The notes: generated by a model not told the origin, from the letters alone. A DNA stretch of 11,585 nt from Bacillota bacterium (GCA_003343765.1 QAKO01000063.1:1-11585), one strand, 5' to 3'; positions 1-6,838 are shown, numbered from the stretch's first letter. Numbers and translations are program-made.

Positions 1-75
1 GACTATATAATAAGGTTAGAGGCAAATCATCAAAACGGACGCGATTGGTTTGACTTTATCTGTCGTTTACGCTAA
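1..75 (+). CDS. possible C-terminal end of a gene cut by the window edge
   Basis: Frame 1 is open from the first base to a TAA at 73-75 and would encode 24 residues ending in DWFDFICRLR. The other two plus-strand frames close sooner. I do not recognise the family. An open run of 24 codons arises often by chance, so this is only a possible gene tail. If real, it reads toward tRNA-Trp, which is on the opposite strand, with the repeat-rich spacer between them. Confidence 0.3.
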   Translation, partial: DYIIRLEANHQNGRDWFDFICRLR

Positions 76-112
76 AATAATATAGGCAAGAAAAAGAGGT
101 TGAAAGGCACAG

Positions 113-176
113 TAAAAGTGGCCTTTTCAAAATTTTTAGGGCCACTTTTAGGGCCACTTTGGGGCCATTTAGGGGC
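113..176. repeat. short tandem GGGCCACTTT repeats with an inverted copy
   Basis: Three imperfect units lie head to tail: GGGCCACTTTTA (139-150), GGGCCACTTTG (151-161) and GGGCCATTTAG (162-172), followed by a partial GGGC. An inverted copy, TAAAAGTGGCC at 113-123, can pair with GGCCACTTTTA at 140-150 to give an 11-bp stem with a 16-base loop. The block lies in the non-coding spacer left of tRNA-Trp. Its role is unknown. It could be a weak terminator for a gene entering from the left, or a decayed mobile-element end. The repeats are plainly visible, but the function is not. Confidence 0.6.
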
Positions 177-196
177 GCTTGCCAATATATTGTGCT

Positions 197-235
197 AAAA
201 GAAGTTCCCACCCACAATATATTGTGGGTGGGAAC
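197..235 (-). terminator. perfect palindrome acting as tRNA-Trp terminator
   Basis: Bases 204-235 form a perfect 32-base palindrome (16-base halves, centre between 219 and 220) with GC-rich arms containing CCCACCCAC. On the minus strand it begins a few bases after the tRNA CCA end and is followed by TTCTTTT, the layout of a Rho-independent terminator. The plus-strand side has no T-run, so it should act mainly on the tRNA transcript. The 12-mer CAATATATTGTG at its centre (215-226) also occurs at 183-194. Confidence 0.75.
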
Positions 236-238
236 CTG

Positions 239-313
239 TGGCAGGGGAGACGCGATTCGAACACGCAACCTACGGTTTTGGAGACCGCTACTCTACCGTT
301 GAGCCACTCCCCT
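239..313 (-). tRNA. tRNA-Trp (anticodon CCA)
   Basis: Read on the minus strand, this folds as a complete cloverleaf. The acceptor stem is AGGGGAG/CTCCCCT. The D arm is GCTC...GAGT. The anticodon stem is GCGGT/ACCGT around the loop CTCCAAA, giving anticodon CCA for tryptophan. The T arm is GCGTG-TTCGAAT-CGCGT. The discriminator base is G and the 3' CCA is encoded. It has its own promoter upstream (326-354) and a terminator hairpin immediately downstream, so it is probably a single-gene transcript. It diverges from proC. Confidence 0.96.
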
Positions 314-325
314 AAGTGCTTATTT

Positions 326-354
326 ATTATATAGTAAAATTGTTTTTAAGTCAA
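326..354 (-). promoter_or_regulatory. promoter of tRNA-Trp
   Basis: On the minus strand, TTGACT (349-354) and a perfect TATAAT (326-331) are separated by exactly 17 bases. The -10 box ends 12 bases before the mature tRNA 5' end, leaving room for a very short 5' leader. It lies inside the proC upstream region, so the two genes are divergent. I see no comparably good promoter for proC on the plus strand. Confidence 0.85.
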
Positions 355-392
355 CAGTTTTGGGCTGTTATTGTAAAAAAAGGAGTGAAAAC

Positions 393-1196
393 ATGAAAAA
401 ACAGTACAAACTCGGAGTTATCGGCGGCGGATTCATGGCGCAGGCAATCATCAAAGGAATTGATTTCATCAAGCCGAAGAAAATTATTGTTTCGGATCCG
501 TCGGAGGCTGCTCAAAGGAACTTGGAGGATCTCGGTGTCAACGTTACGGCAAACAACCGCGACGTTGCGGATAACTGCGAATATTTGCTGCTTGCCGTTA
601 AACCGCAAACATTTCCGGCTGTAGCAGAGAGTCTGAGAGGGGTACCGGTTGAAAAAGTCATTTCCATTATGGCTGGCATGAAAAAACAAAAAATCAAGGA
701 TGCGCTTTTTGGTAAAAACGTTAAAGTAGCAAGGGTTATGCCCAATCTTCCCTGTTCGATCAATTTTGGTATGGCTGCACTGGATCTTTCTGATTTTGAG
801 GATGACGTTGACGACTGTGCATTTGTTCAGGAAATATTCAACAGCGTCGGAAATACTTTAATTGTACCGGAAGAAAAGCTGAATGCCGTAACGGGAATTA
901 GCGGCAGCGGGCCGGCATATGTTTATATGTTTATCGATGGTTTGATTCGTGCGGGTATAAAACAGGGGCTTTCGGAAGATGAGGCAAAGACACTTGCCGT
1001 GAATACGGTCGTCGGCGGCGCAGAAATGGTTGTTCACACGGAAGATAAGACCATTGATGAAATGATCGCTGCCGTATGCAGCAAAGGCGGTACGACGATC
1101 CAGGCAGTGGAATCATTCCGAAAAGATGATATGGACGGGATGATCGATCGTGCTGTATCGGCATGCGTGAAAAGGGCGGAAGAGTTGTCTGAATAA
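393..1196 (+). CDS. proC: pyrroline-5-carboxylate reductase
   Basis: This enzyme reduces 1-pyrroline-5-carboxylate to L-proline with NAD(P)H, the last step of proline synthesis in the cytoplasm. The product is 267 residues, normal for the family. The N-terminal Rossmann motif GVIGGGFMAQA is at 8-18, followed by AVKPQ (68-72), RVMPN (114-118), the family signature SGSGPAY (170-176) and KGGTT (231-235) in the C-terminal dimerisation domain. The ATG at 393 is chosen because AGGAG (381-385) lies 7 bases upstream. A longer TTG-initiated reading from 360 has no such site. rnhA begins 2 bases after the stop, so the two are probably co-transcribed. No fusion or damage is seen. Confidence 0.96.
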   Translation: MKKQYKLGVIGGGFMAQAIIKGIDFIKPKKIIVSDPSEAAQRNLEDLGVNVTANNRDVADNCEYLLLAVKPQTFPAVAESLRGVPVEKVISIMAGMKKQKIKDALFGKNVKVARVMPNLPCSINFGMAALDLSDFEDDVDDCAFVQEIFNSVGNTLIVPEEKLNAVTGISGSGPAYVYMFIDGLIRAGIKQGLSEDEAKTLAVNTVVGGAEMVVHTEDKTIDEMIAAVCSKGGTTIQAVESFRKDDMDGMIDRAVSACVKRAEELSE

Positions 1197-1198
1197 AG

Positions 1199-1645
1199 AT
1201 GAAACAAATCATGTTATACACCGATGGCGCTTGTTCTGGAAATCCGGGTGCCGGGGGGTATGGGGCGATTCTTATTTTCAAAGGGATTGAGAAAGAGATC
1301 AGCGGCGGAGAGCTTTCAACGACAAATAATCGTATGGAAATTTATGCGGTTATTGCCGGTCTTGAAAAGCTAAAAGAAAGCTGCGATGTTACCGTATACA
1401 GTGATTCCGCGTATACAGTCAATGCATTCAATGAAGGCTGGATTTATGGTTGGATGAAAAACGGATGGAAGAAATCGGACGGAAAAGCTGTTCAGAATGC
1501 AGAACTTTGGAAAAGGTTATATTCGCTGACACAGAAACATCGGGTGCGTTTTGTGAAAGTAAAGGGGCATGCGGACAACGAGTATAATAATCGATGTGAT
1601 GCGTTGGCTCGTGAAGCAATCAAAAAACTGAAAGCGAACCAATAA
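1199..1645 (+). CDS. rnhA: ribonuclease HI
   Basis: RNase HI cuts the RNA strand of RNA:DNA hybrids, removing R-loops and replication primers. The 148-residue product covers one complete RNase H fold. It starts with YTDGACSGNPGAGGYG. The four metal-binding acidic residues are present: D9, E47 (in NNRMEI), D69 (in YSDSAY) and D134 (in CDALA). The catalytic-loop histidine is H124 in KGHAD. The basic handle-like segment WMKNGWKKSDGK (85-96) suggests the bacterial HI type rather than the HII type. The ATG is 2 bases after the proC stop and has only a weak ribosome site, so translation is probably coupled to proC. No terminator is obvious after it. Confidence 0.95.
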   Translation: MKQIMLYTDGACSGNPGAGGYGAILIFKGIEKEISGGELSTTNNRMEIYAVIAGLEKLKESCDVTVYSDSAYTVNAFNEGWIYGWMKNGWKKSDGKAVQNAELWKRLYSLTQKHRVRFVKVKGHADNEYNNRCDALAREAIKKLKANQ

Positions 1646-1719
1646 TTTTTCAGTATAAGCATTTTTTTGTTTTGAATGGATATATTATACAAAGAACAAA
1701 ATTTGTGTAACGACTATTT

Positions 1720-2712
1720 ATGAAAGTATTCAAAAAAATCATCTCACTTCTCATACCGGCCGTGGCGGCGATAGCGGTGGTTGTTTTTACCGTATTCTGT
1801 ATGGCAAATTTTCGCAGCGGATTTCTCTATGATCATGCGGATGTTATAACGTCTATATCTGTCAGTGTGGAAATCCTGTACATTGCGGCAATGGTCATTT
1901 TCTGTATTCGGAAGACAGAAGTGGTTTATAAATTTTTACTGACAGGACTTGTACTTGCGGCTATTATTCTGATCGGTCTTTTTATTCTGCAGGAAACCGG
2001 TGTGATGGATAAGATCGACTCACAGGAAGCTTTGCAGGCGCTGATTGAATCAACGGGAGTTTGGGGGCCGCTTGTATTTATTATTTTGCAGGCTTTACAA
2101 GTATTTCTTTTGCCGATACCTGGTGTATTGACGGTGGGGGCAGGTGTGTTCCTCTTTGGTCCGATCAAAACCTGTCTGTACAGTTATATCGGAATTGTAG
2201 GCGGATCATTGATCGCTTTTTGGATCGGAAGGGTTGTCGGTTATAAGGCGGCCGCCTGGTTGGTGGGCCGCGACGCGTTGGATTCCTGGTTGCAAAAGGT
2301 GAAAGGCAAAGATCGTCGCATCCTGACGGCAATGTTTATCTTGCCGATTTTTCCGGATGATATACTCTGCTTTGTTGCGGGTCTTTCTACAATGACCTGG
2401 AGATACTTTATTATCATGCAATTGATATCCAGAGCAATTTCAGTATCGCTGACCAGTTTTTCCGTAGGCGGTATGATCATTCCATACAATACATGGTGGG
2501 GACTTTTGTGCTGGGGTGTGATCGGAATCGCGATCGTTTTGCTCTTTGTTTTTATTTATAAAAAAGGCGATGCGATTGAAGCCTGGTTTTTTGGTTTATT
2601 CGGAAAAAAGAAAAGAAAGAAGGAACAGGTCGAAGAGCAGACTCACACGGAGCTGAAAGGCGGAAAGCAAGAGCCGAAGACAGACGAATTCAAATCTGAA
2701 AAAAATAAATAA
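1720..2712 (+). CDS. VTT-domain (TVP38/TMEM64, DedA-like) membrane protein
   Basis: This is a 330-residue integral membrane protein of the VTT (formerly SNARE-associated Golgi) family. Members are linked to lipid scrambling or flipping and membrane homeostasis; the substrate here is unknown. Hydrophobic segments lie near residues 8-28, 47-63, 71-90, 115-135, 155-170, 203-222, 227-250 and 262-280. Family motifs are PGVLTVGAG (134-142), GGSLIAFWIGR (161-171) and FPDDILCFVAGLS (211-223). After the last helix there is a highly charged Lys/Glu tail of about 45 residues, likely cytoplasmic and disordered. The ATG at 1720 lacks a recognisable Shine-Dalgarno sequence, and the 74-base gap after rnhA shows no clear promoter or terminator. 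The start is therefore the least certain part. Confidence 0.85.
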   Translation: MKVFKKIISLLIPAVAAIAVVVFTVFCMANFRSGFLYDHADVITSISVSVEILYIAAMVIFCIRKTEVVYKFLLTGLVLAAIILIGLFILQETGVMDKIDSQEALQALIESTGVWGPLVFIILQALQVFLLPIPGVLTVGAGVFLFGPIKTCLYSYIGIVGGSLIAFWIGRVVGYKAAAWLVGRDALDSWLQKVKGKDRRILTAMFILPIFPDDILCFVAGLSTMTWRYFIIMQLISRAISVSLTSFSVGGMIIPYNTWWGLLCWGVIGIAIVLLFVFIYKKGDAIEAWFFGLFGKKKRKKEQVEEQTHTELKGGKQEPKTDEFKSEKNK

Positions 2713-2755
2713 TTCGAAAAGCCATATTACAGATTTATCCAATTACAAATTATCC

Positions 2756-2792
2756 AAGCCGTCAGCAAACATTATCTGACGGCTTAGTTTTT
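2756..2792 (+). terminator. terminator after the VTT-family gene
   Basis: AAGCCGTCAG (2756-2765) pairs perfectly with CTGACGGCTT (2776-2785) across a 10-base loop, then AGTTTTT follows. This is a typical Rho-independent terminator closing the plus-strand transcript before the convergent leuS. Confidence 0.88.
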
Positions 2793-2813
2793 AATTTGCT
2801 TATAAAACCTGAA

Positions 2814-2849
2814 CGCAAAAACGACGCGATCCTTTCATCGCGTCGTTTT
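2814..2849 (-). terminator. terminator of leuS (possibly bidirectional)
   Basis: Bases 2818-2830 pair with 2837-2849 in a 13-bp stem containing ACGACGCGAT and ATCGCGTCGT, with a 6-base loop. On the minus strand it begins about 40 bases after the leuS stop and ends in TTTT. The arms end in A and T runs on both sides, so it could also back up the plus-strand terminator to its left. Confidence 0.82.
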
Positions 2850-2888
2850 AATAATGGCTTTTGCCCAAATGTTAATATTTTGCAGAGA

Positions 2889-5315
2889 TCAGACGATCAG
2901 ATTGATCAGTCTGCCTTTTACGACAATAAATTTTCGGATAACTTTCCCTTCCACGAGAGGACGAATCGTCTCATCGGCAAGAACGAGAGCTTTGATCTCA
3001 TCCTCGGAAGCGTTCTGCGAAATCATCATTTTCGTTTTGATTTTGCTGTTGACCTGCACGGCGTATTCAAGTTCGTCTTTTACGAGCGCTTCTTCGTTGC
3101 ATACCGGATATTTCTGATCGAAAATCGAATATTTATATCCGAGAATTTCCCAAAGCTCTTCGCTGAAATGAGGAGCGCAGGGGGCAAGGAGAAGCAAAAG
3201 ATCGCGCGTGCATTCACGCAGGAAAGATACGTTTTTAACAGGAAGCCCGTCGTATTTATACAGGGCGTTAACGTATTCCATCAACCTGGCTACTGCCGTG
3301 TTGAACGAGAAGTTTTCCATGTCGCGCGAAATCTGACGGATCGCGTAATTGCGGGCATAGTCAAGTTCTTTTTCGTCGTGGCCGTATGTTTCGTCGGATG
3401 AACCTTTAAAATCTTTGTTTTTGATAACAAAGCGCTCGATTCTGTCCAGGAATTTTGCTACGGATTTGATTCCGTCATCGCTCCAGGGACCGCCTTCGGT
3501 ATAAGAGAATCCGAACATCAAATACATGCGGAATACGTCTGACCCATATGTGGAAACATATTCGTCAGGGGAAACGATATTTCCCTTGGATTTGGACATA
3601 CGATTGCCGTCCGGCCCGAGTATAACGCCTTGATGTACCAATGATTTGAAAGGTTCGTCAAAGTTCAGGTAACCCATATCGCGAAGTGCTTTGGTGAAGA
3701 AACGAGCGTACAGCAGGTGCATGCAAGCGTGTTCTGCACCGCCGACGTACTTGTCTACAGGGAGCATTTTGTTTACGATTTCAGGATCGAAGGGCGCTTT
3801 GGAGTTGTGTGCGTCCGGATACCGCAGATAGTACCAGCTGGAGCAGACAAACGTGTCGAGCGTATCGGGATCGCGAAGCGCGTCGCCTCCGCAGTGCGGG
3901 CATTTTACGTGCATGAACTCATCGCATTTGGCAAGCGGTGATTTTCCGTCCGGTTCAAACTGGACGTTGTAAGGCAGTTTGACGGGCAGGTCTTTATACG
4001 GAACGGGTACGATGCCGCATTTCGGACAATGGATCACGGGAATAGGCGCGCCCCAGTATCTCTGACGGGAAACAAGCCAGTCGCGCAGGCGGTAATTGAC
4101 TTTTCTCTCGCCTTTGCCCATCTTGGCAAGGTAATTGGAAATTTCCGTACGGGCTTCTTCGCCGAAGCGGCCGTCAAATTGCAGACTGTTTACGCAGATA
4201 CCGTCTTCGCAGAAAGGCAAAACAGTTTCTCCGTTTTTATTTTCAATAACTTTTTGTACGGGAAGATTGTATTTCGCTGCAAACGCAAAATCGCGCTCAT
4301 CGTGTGCGGGAACACCCATGACGGCGCCTGTTCCGTAAGAATAGAGGACATAATCGGCTGCATAAATCGGGACTTTTTTGCCGTTGATCGGATTGATCGC
4401 ATAATGACCGATAAATACGCCTGTCTTTTCGCGTGCGGAAGAAAGCCTTTCGATTTCATTGGTTTTTGCGGTTTCGGCAATATAATTTTCCACAGCTTCG
4501 CGCTGTTCATCCGAAACCAATTTTTTTACGAGCGGATGTTCGGGGGCGAGAACGACATAAGAAACGCCGAAAATCGTATCCACGCGGGTCGTGAATACCT
4601 TAAATTTGTCGCCGCTTTCACATTCGAATTCAACTTCGCAGCCAACAGATTTTCCGATCCAGTTGCGCTGCATCAGCTTCGTCTTTTCAGGCCAGTCTAT
4701 CTTATCGAGACCCTGCAAAAGCTCTTCGGCATATTGTGTGATTTTAAAGAACCATTGCGTAAGATCCTTTTTGACCACGGGCGTACCGCAGCGTTCGCAG
4801 CAACCGTCAAGGACCTGTTCGTTTGCCAAAACCGTATTGCAGCTTGAACACCAGTTCACGGGCGCCTCTTTGCGGTATGCGAGTCCGTTTTCATAAAGTT
4901 TCAGGAACATCCATTGTGTCCATTTATAGTAGTCTTCTTCGCAGGTTTTGATTTCCGCCGACCAATCAAACATAGCACCCATGGCTTTGAGCTGATGCTC
5001 CATGGTTGCGATATTTTTTTCGGTGGAATCTTTCGGGTGGATCTTCGTTTTAATGGCGTAATTTTCAGCAGGCAGTCCGAAAGCGTCAAAACCCATCGGC
5101 TGGAAAACTTCGTAGCCCTGCATTTTTTTGAACCGCGCATAGCTGTCGGTAGGACCATAGTTGTACCAATGCCCGATATGCAGTTTTGCGCCGGAAGGAT
5201 AGGAGAACATTTCAAGAACATAATATTTTTTGTCGATGTTCTTTTTGTTGAAATTATTCTCTTTGCTCTTTTCCCAACGCTGCTGCCATTTGCTTTCAAC
5301 GGATTTCATATCCAT
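2889..5315 (-). CDS. leuS: leucyl-tRNA synthetase
   Basis: This class I synthetase charges tRNA-Leu with leucine. The 808-residue product has the normal bacterial domain order. HIGH is at 46-49. A zinc-binding CSSC...CERC cluster lies at 156-176. The CP1 editing domain carries TTRVDTIFG (242-250) and GTGAVMGVPAHDERD (328-342), so mischarged tRNA should be hydrolysed. A second Cys-rich segment (CPKC...CPHCGG) follows. The RMSKS form of the KMSKS loop is at 572-576, then the anticodon-binding helical domain and a short C-terminal domain ending KGRLINLIV. The ATG at 5315 is chosen because GGAGG (5326-5330) lies 10 bases upstream; another in-frame ATG is two codons further in. No T-box leader is visible. 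The gene appears to be co-transcribed with the small membrane protein gene 31 bases upstream. Confidence 0.97.
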   Translation of the reverse strand: MDMKSVESKWQQRWEKSKENNFNKKNIDKKYYVLEMFSYPSGAKLHIGHWYNYGPTDSYARFKKMQGYEVFQPMGFDAFGLPAENYAIKTKIHPKDSTEKNIATMEHQLKAMGAMFDWSAEIKTCEEDYYKWTQWMFLKLYENGLAYRKEAPVNWCSSCNTVLANEQVLDGCCERCGTPVVKKDLTQWFFKITQYAEELLQGLDKIDWPEKTKLMQRNWIGKSVGCEVEFECESGDKFKVFTTRVDTIFGVSYVVLAPEHPLVKKLVSDEQREAVENYIAETAKTNEIERLSSAREKTGVFIGHYAINPINGKKVPIYAADYVLYSYGTGAVMGVPAHDERDFAFAAKYNLPVQKVIENKNGETVLPFCEDGICVNSLQFDGRFGEEARTEISNYLAKMGKGERKVNYRLRDWLVSRQRYWGAPIPVIHCPKCGIVPVPYKDLPVKLPYNVQFEPDGKSPLAKCDEFMHVKCPHCGGDALRDPDTLDTFVCSSWYYLRYPDAHNSKAPFDPEIVNKMLPVDKYVGGAEHACMHLLYARFFTKALRDMGYLNFDEPFKSLVHQGVILGPDGNRMSKSKGNIVSPDEYVSTYGSDVFRMYLMFGFSYTEGGPWSDDGIKSVAKFLDRIERFVIKNKDFKGSSDETYGHDEKELDYARNYAIRQISRDMENFSFNTAVARLMEYVNALYKYDGLPVKNVSFLRECTRDLLLLLAPCAPHFSEELWEILGYKYSIFDQKYPVCNEEALVKDELEYAVQVNSKIKTKMMISQNASEDEIKALVLADETIRPLVEGKVIRKFIVVKGRLINLIV

Positions 5316-5346
5316 AACCAAAAAACCTCCGCGGCCCAAACGAGCC

Positions 5347-5559
5347 TCATTTTTTCTTTGCAAATTGTCTGTAAACGAGATACGATAACGGTCCTATGAT
5401 CGGAATCAACAGAATTGCGATGTTCCATATGATCATAGAAGTTTTGACTGTCTGCCCGACGGACAGCTTGTCTTTCAGAAGAATGTAGATCGTTGCGATC
5501 GCCAGTACATAGTGAACGGCAAGCACGGCAATGAGTGCGATCAGAACAGGAGTCGGCAT
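5347..5559 (-). CDS. small PLDc_N-like two-helix membrane protein
   Basis: This 70-residue product has two hydrophobic helices, at about 4-27 and 41-63, and a basic end (RQFAKKK). The second half, WNIAILLIPIIGPLSYLVYR, matches the PLDc_N pattern (hydrophobic helix, IPxxGPxxYLxxR) known from the membrane anchor of cardiolipin synthases and from many stand-alone small proteins. No HKD catalytic motif is present, so it is not a phospholipase itself and its function is unknown. The start is the ATG at 5559, preceded by AGGT 8 bases upstream. It is the first gene after the promoter at 5588-5616 and lies 31 bases before leuS, which implies a shared transcript. Confidence 0.8.
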   Translation of the reverse strand: MPTPVLIALIAVLAVHYVLAIATIYILLKDKLSVGQTVKTSMIIWNIAILLIPIIGPLSYLVYRQFAKKK

Positions 5560-5587
5560 ACTGCAATACCTCGCATTTATTCATCTA

Positions 5588-5616
5588 ATTATATGATTTT
5601 TTGGCGTGTTAGTCAA
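5588..5616 (-). promoter_or_regulatory. promoter of the PLDc_N-like gene and leuS
   Basis: On the minus strand, TTGACT (5611-5616) and a perfect TATAAT (5588-5593) are separated by 17 bases. Transcription should begin near 5581, about 20 bases before the ATG at 5559. That leaves no room for a T-box or other long leader, so leuS appears not to be controlled in the way thrS is. Confidence 0.85.
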
Positions 5617-5710
5617 GTTAAGAGACATATCGCGCCGAAAAATTTTATTTTTCGCGCATTTTGCAGCTGAAATCGTAAATAATCGGAATCAAAGCGCATA
5701 CACTGAAAAT

Positions 5711-6409
5711 ATGGAACAATTCAAAGTCTCCGATCGGGAGGAACATTGCAGGTATATTGCTTATATTGCGGGCGCGCTCACGACGGTCAAGGAGAGAACG
5801 GCGCATATAGAATTTGAAGGGGGGCGCGTTGTTTTTACGCTTCGTGCGGAACCGTCGGAACCGGAATTTAAGAAACTTGTCGAGGACAGAATCGCCGACG
5901 TGATCTGTATCGGTTATAAATACTCGATCCTCAGCGGGCAAATTGCTCCGGCAGGTCTGAATGCGCAGGATCGCGAGATCCTCCTAACTGCGGTAATTGC
6001 TGCCGATTTTGCGGAAGATAAAAAATATGTGTCGTCCAGGCTTGCGCAACAGCGCACACACACGATCGACGGTTTCTTCAATTTCAGACTAAAAGAATTA
6101 AAGGAAAAATGGCTGGGGGTAGCGGCGTGCGTTCCGCCCGTGTTTACGCGCGGTCAACTTACGGAATTCATGAGATTTCTTCTGAACACAAACCGCGGAA
6201 AAGTTTTTTTAAAAAGAGGAGAAGTTTACGATGTGCGGTGCAGACGTTTGCGCCGATCAGCACTCATCGGCGACGCCAGTGCCGAGATGAATACGCTCCG
6301 AGAGATCGTTTTAAGCGGCGCGGGAAAAGTGGAATGTCTGGGTTCTCCGACGGTTCTGCAGGAAAACTTTCTCAAAAGATTTTACGAAGGACGCGTTTCG
6401 TTCGGATGA
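5711..6409 (+). CDS. ytxC: YtxC-like protein
   Basis: The 232-residue product resembles the YtxC family, named for sporulation but without an established biochemical role. What fits is the overall layout: an N-terminal alpha/beta part, the central IDGFFNFRLKEL (119-130), which matches the family's conserved helix, and a C-terminal half ending NFLKRFYEGRVSF. Position supports this, because B. subtilis ytxC lies immediately before thrS, as here. No signal peptide or membrane segment is seen. The ATG at 5711 gives a length and N-terminus close to the family. An in-frame GTG at 5606 would extend it by 35 residues but falls inside the divergent promoter. Neither start has a good ribosome site. No promoter of vegetative type is apparent. 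The identification rests on remembered family features and synteny. Confidence 0.68.
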   Translation: MEQFKVSDREEHCRYIAYIAGALTTVKERTAHIEFEGGRVVFTLRAEPSEPEFKKLVEDRIADVICIGYKYSILSGQIAPAGLNAQDREILLTAVIAADFAEDKKYVSSRLAQQRTHTIDGFFNFRLKELKEKWLGVAACVPPVFTRGQLTEFMRFLLNTNRGKVFLKRGEVYDVRCRRLRRSALIGDASAEMNTLREIVLSGAGKVECLGSPTVLQENFLKRFYEGRVSFG

Positions 6410-6451
6410 TCAAAAATAATCAAAAATATTTTTTTCGCCCGATCAAATAGG

Positions 6452-6480
6452 TTGACAAAAAACTGCAAAGATATTAAAAT
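6452..6480 (+). promoter_or_regulatory. promoter of the thrS T-box leader
   Basis: A perfect TTGACA (6452-6457) and TAAAAT (6475-6480) are spaced by 17 bases, placing the transcription start near 6487, just before the T-box Stem I. This separates thrS transcription from ytxC, which ends at 6409. Confidence 0.85.
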
Positions 6481-6486
6481 AAGGAT

Positions 6487-6718
6487 AATTGATATTACCA
6501 ATTCAATCTGCTTAACGGAAAAGACAAGTAGAGCGGATGCGTGCATTTCAGAGAGCGGAACATATGCTGGAAGTTCCGTATTGCCGTTTCGTTTGAAACC
6601 GCTTTTTTTCGCAGGGGAATACCGTTCCGTAAAACGGTGAGAGAGGCCGTAAATGGCAATTAAGGTGGAACCGCGCAAGAGTTTGCGTCCTTAAACGAAC
6701 AGTTTAAGGACGTTTTTT
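6487..6718 (+). promoter_or_regulatory. T-box riboswitch, threonine-specific, controlling thrS
   Basis: This leader reads through into thrS when tRNA-Thr is uncharged and terminates when it is charged. Stem I is closed by CTGC (6508-6511) with GCAG (6611-6614). The loop-E AGTA (6527-6530), the distal CAGAGAG and GCTGGAAG elements are present. The specifier codon reads ACC (6598-6600, threonine) followed by G. Stem III is ACCGTT/AACGGT (6621-6638). The T-box AAGGTGGAACCGCG (6662-6675) forms the antiterminator: AAGG pairs with CCTT (6689-6692) and CGCAA (6674-6678) with TTGCG (6683-6687), leaving the TGGA bulge for the tRNA NCCA end. That structure excludes the terminator at 6686-6718. With the promoter, this accounts for most of the 429 bases between ytxC and thrS. 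I see nothing definite in 6721-6820. Confidence 0.95.
6686..6718 (+). terminator. T-box terminator hairpin
   Basis: CGTCCTTAAAC (6686-6696) pairs perfectly with GTTTAAGGACG (6702-6712) across GAACA, followed by six T. Its 5' arm overlaps the antiterminator strand (6683-6692), so the two folds are mutually exclusive, as required for T-box control. Confidence 0.93.
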
Positions 6719-6838
6719 GTTGTTTGTGTATTTACGGGAAATCAGCCATGCTTCGAAAACAGTTTACCTGAAAGATGTATCGGCGAGTGTAAATTTTTTA
6801 AGATTGAATCGGAACCAGAAAGGACGGAGGATAAAGAT

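Noticed and set aside
38..257. GACGCGATT at 38-46 repeated inside the tRNA-Trp T arm (249-257), a possible attachment-site duplication
   Set aside because: Only 9 bases match and identity ends on both sides. A match this short is plausible by chance over this length, and no integrase gene can be identified.
56..268. A 70-codon minus-strand frame containing KVALKVAL-like repeats
   Set aside because: It starts inside the tRNA gene and its repetitive peptide simply reflects the GGGCCACTTT tandem repeats. It has no ribosome site.
366..392. A possible proC promoter with TTGTTT (340-345) and TGTTAT (366-371)
   Set aside because: The spacing is 20 bases and both boxes are weak, while the clear promoter in this interval points the other way toward tRNA-Trp.
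4029..4847. A 272-codon plus-strand frame antisense to leuS, plus others at 2796-3401 and 4914-5399
   Set aside because: All lie opposite leuS, with no ribosome site and no recognisable product. The leuS frame is intact and motif-complete.
5711..6409. Reading the gene before thrS as WhiA, a sporulation-type DNA-binding regulator
   Set aside because: There is no LAGLIDADG-type N-terminal domain and no helix-turn-helix C-terminus, and the length is too short. YtxC fits sequence and position better.
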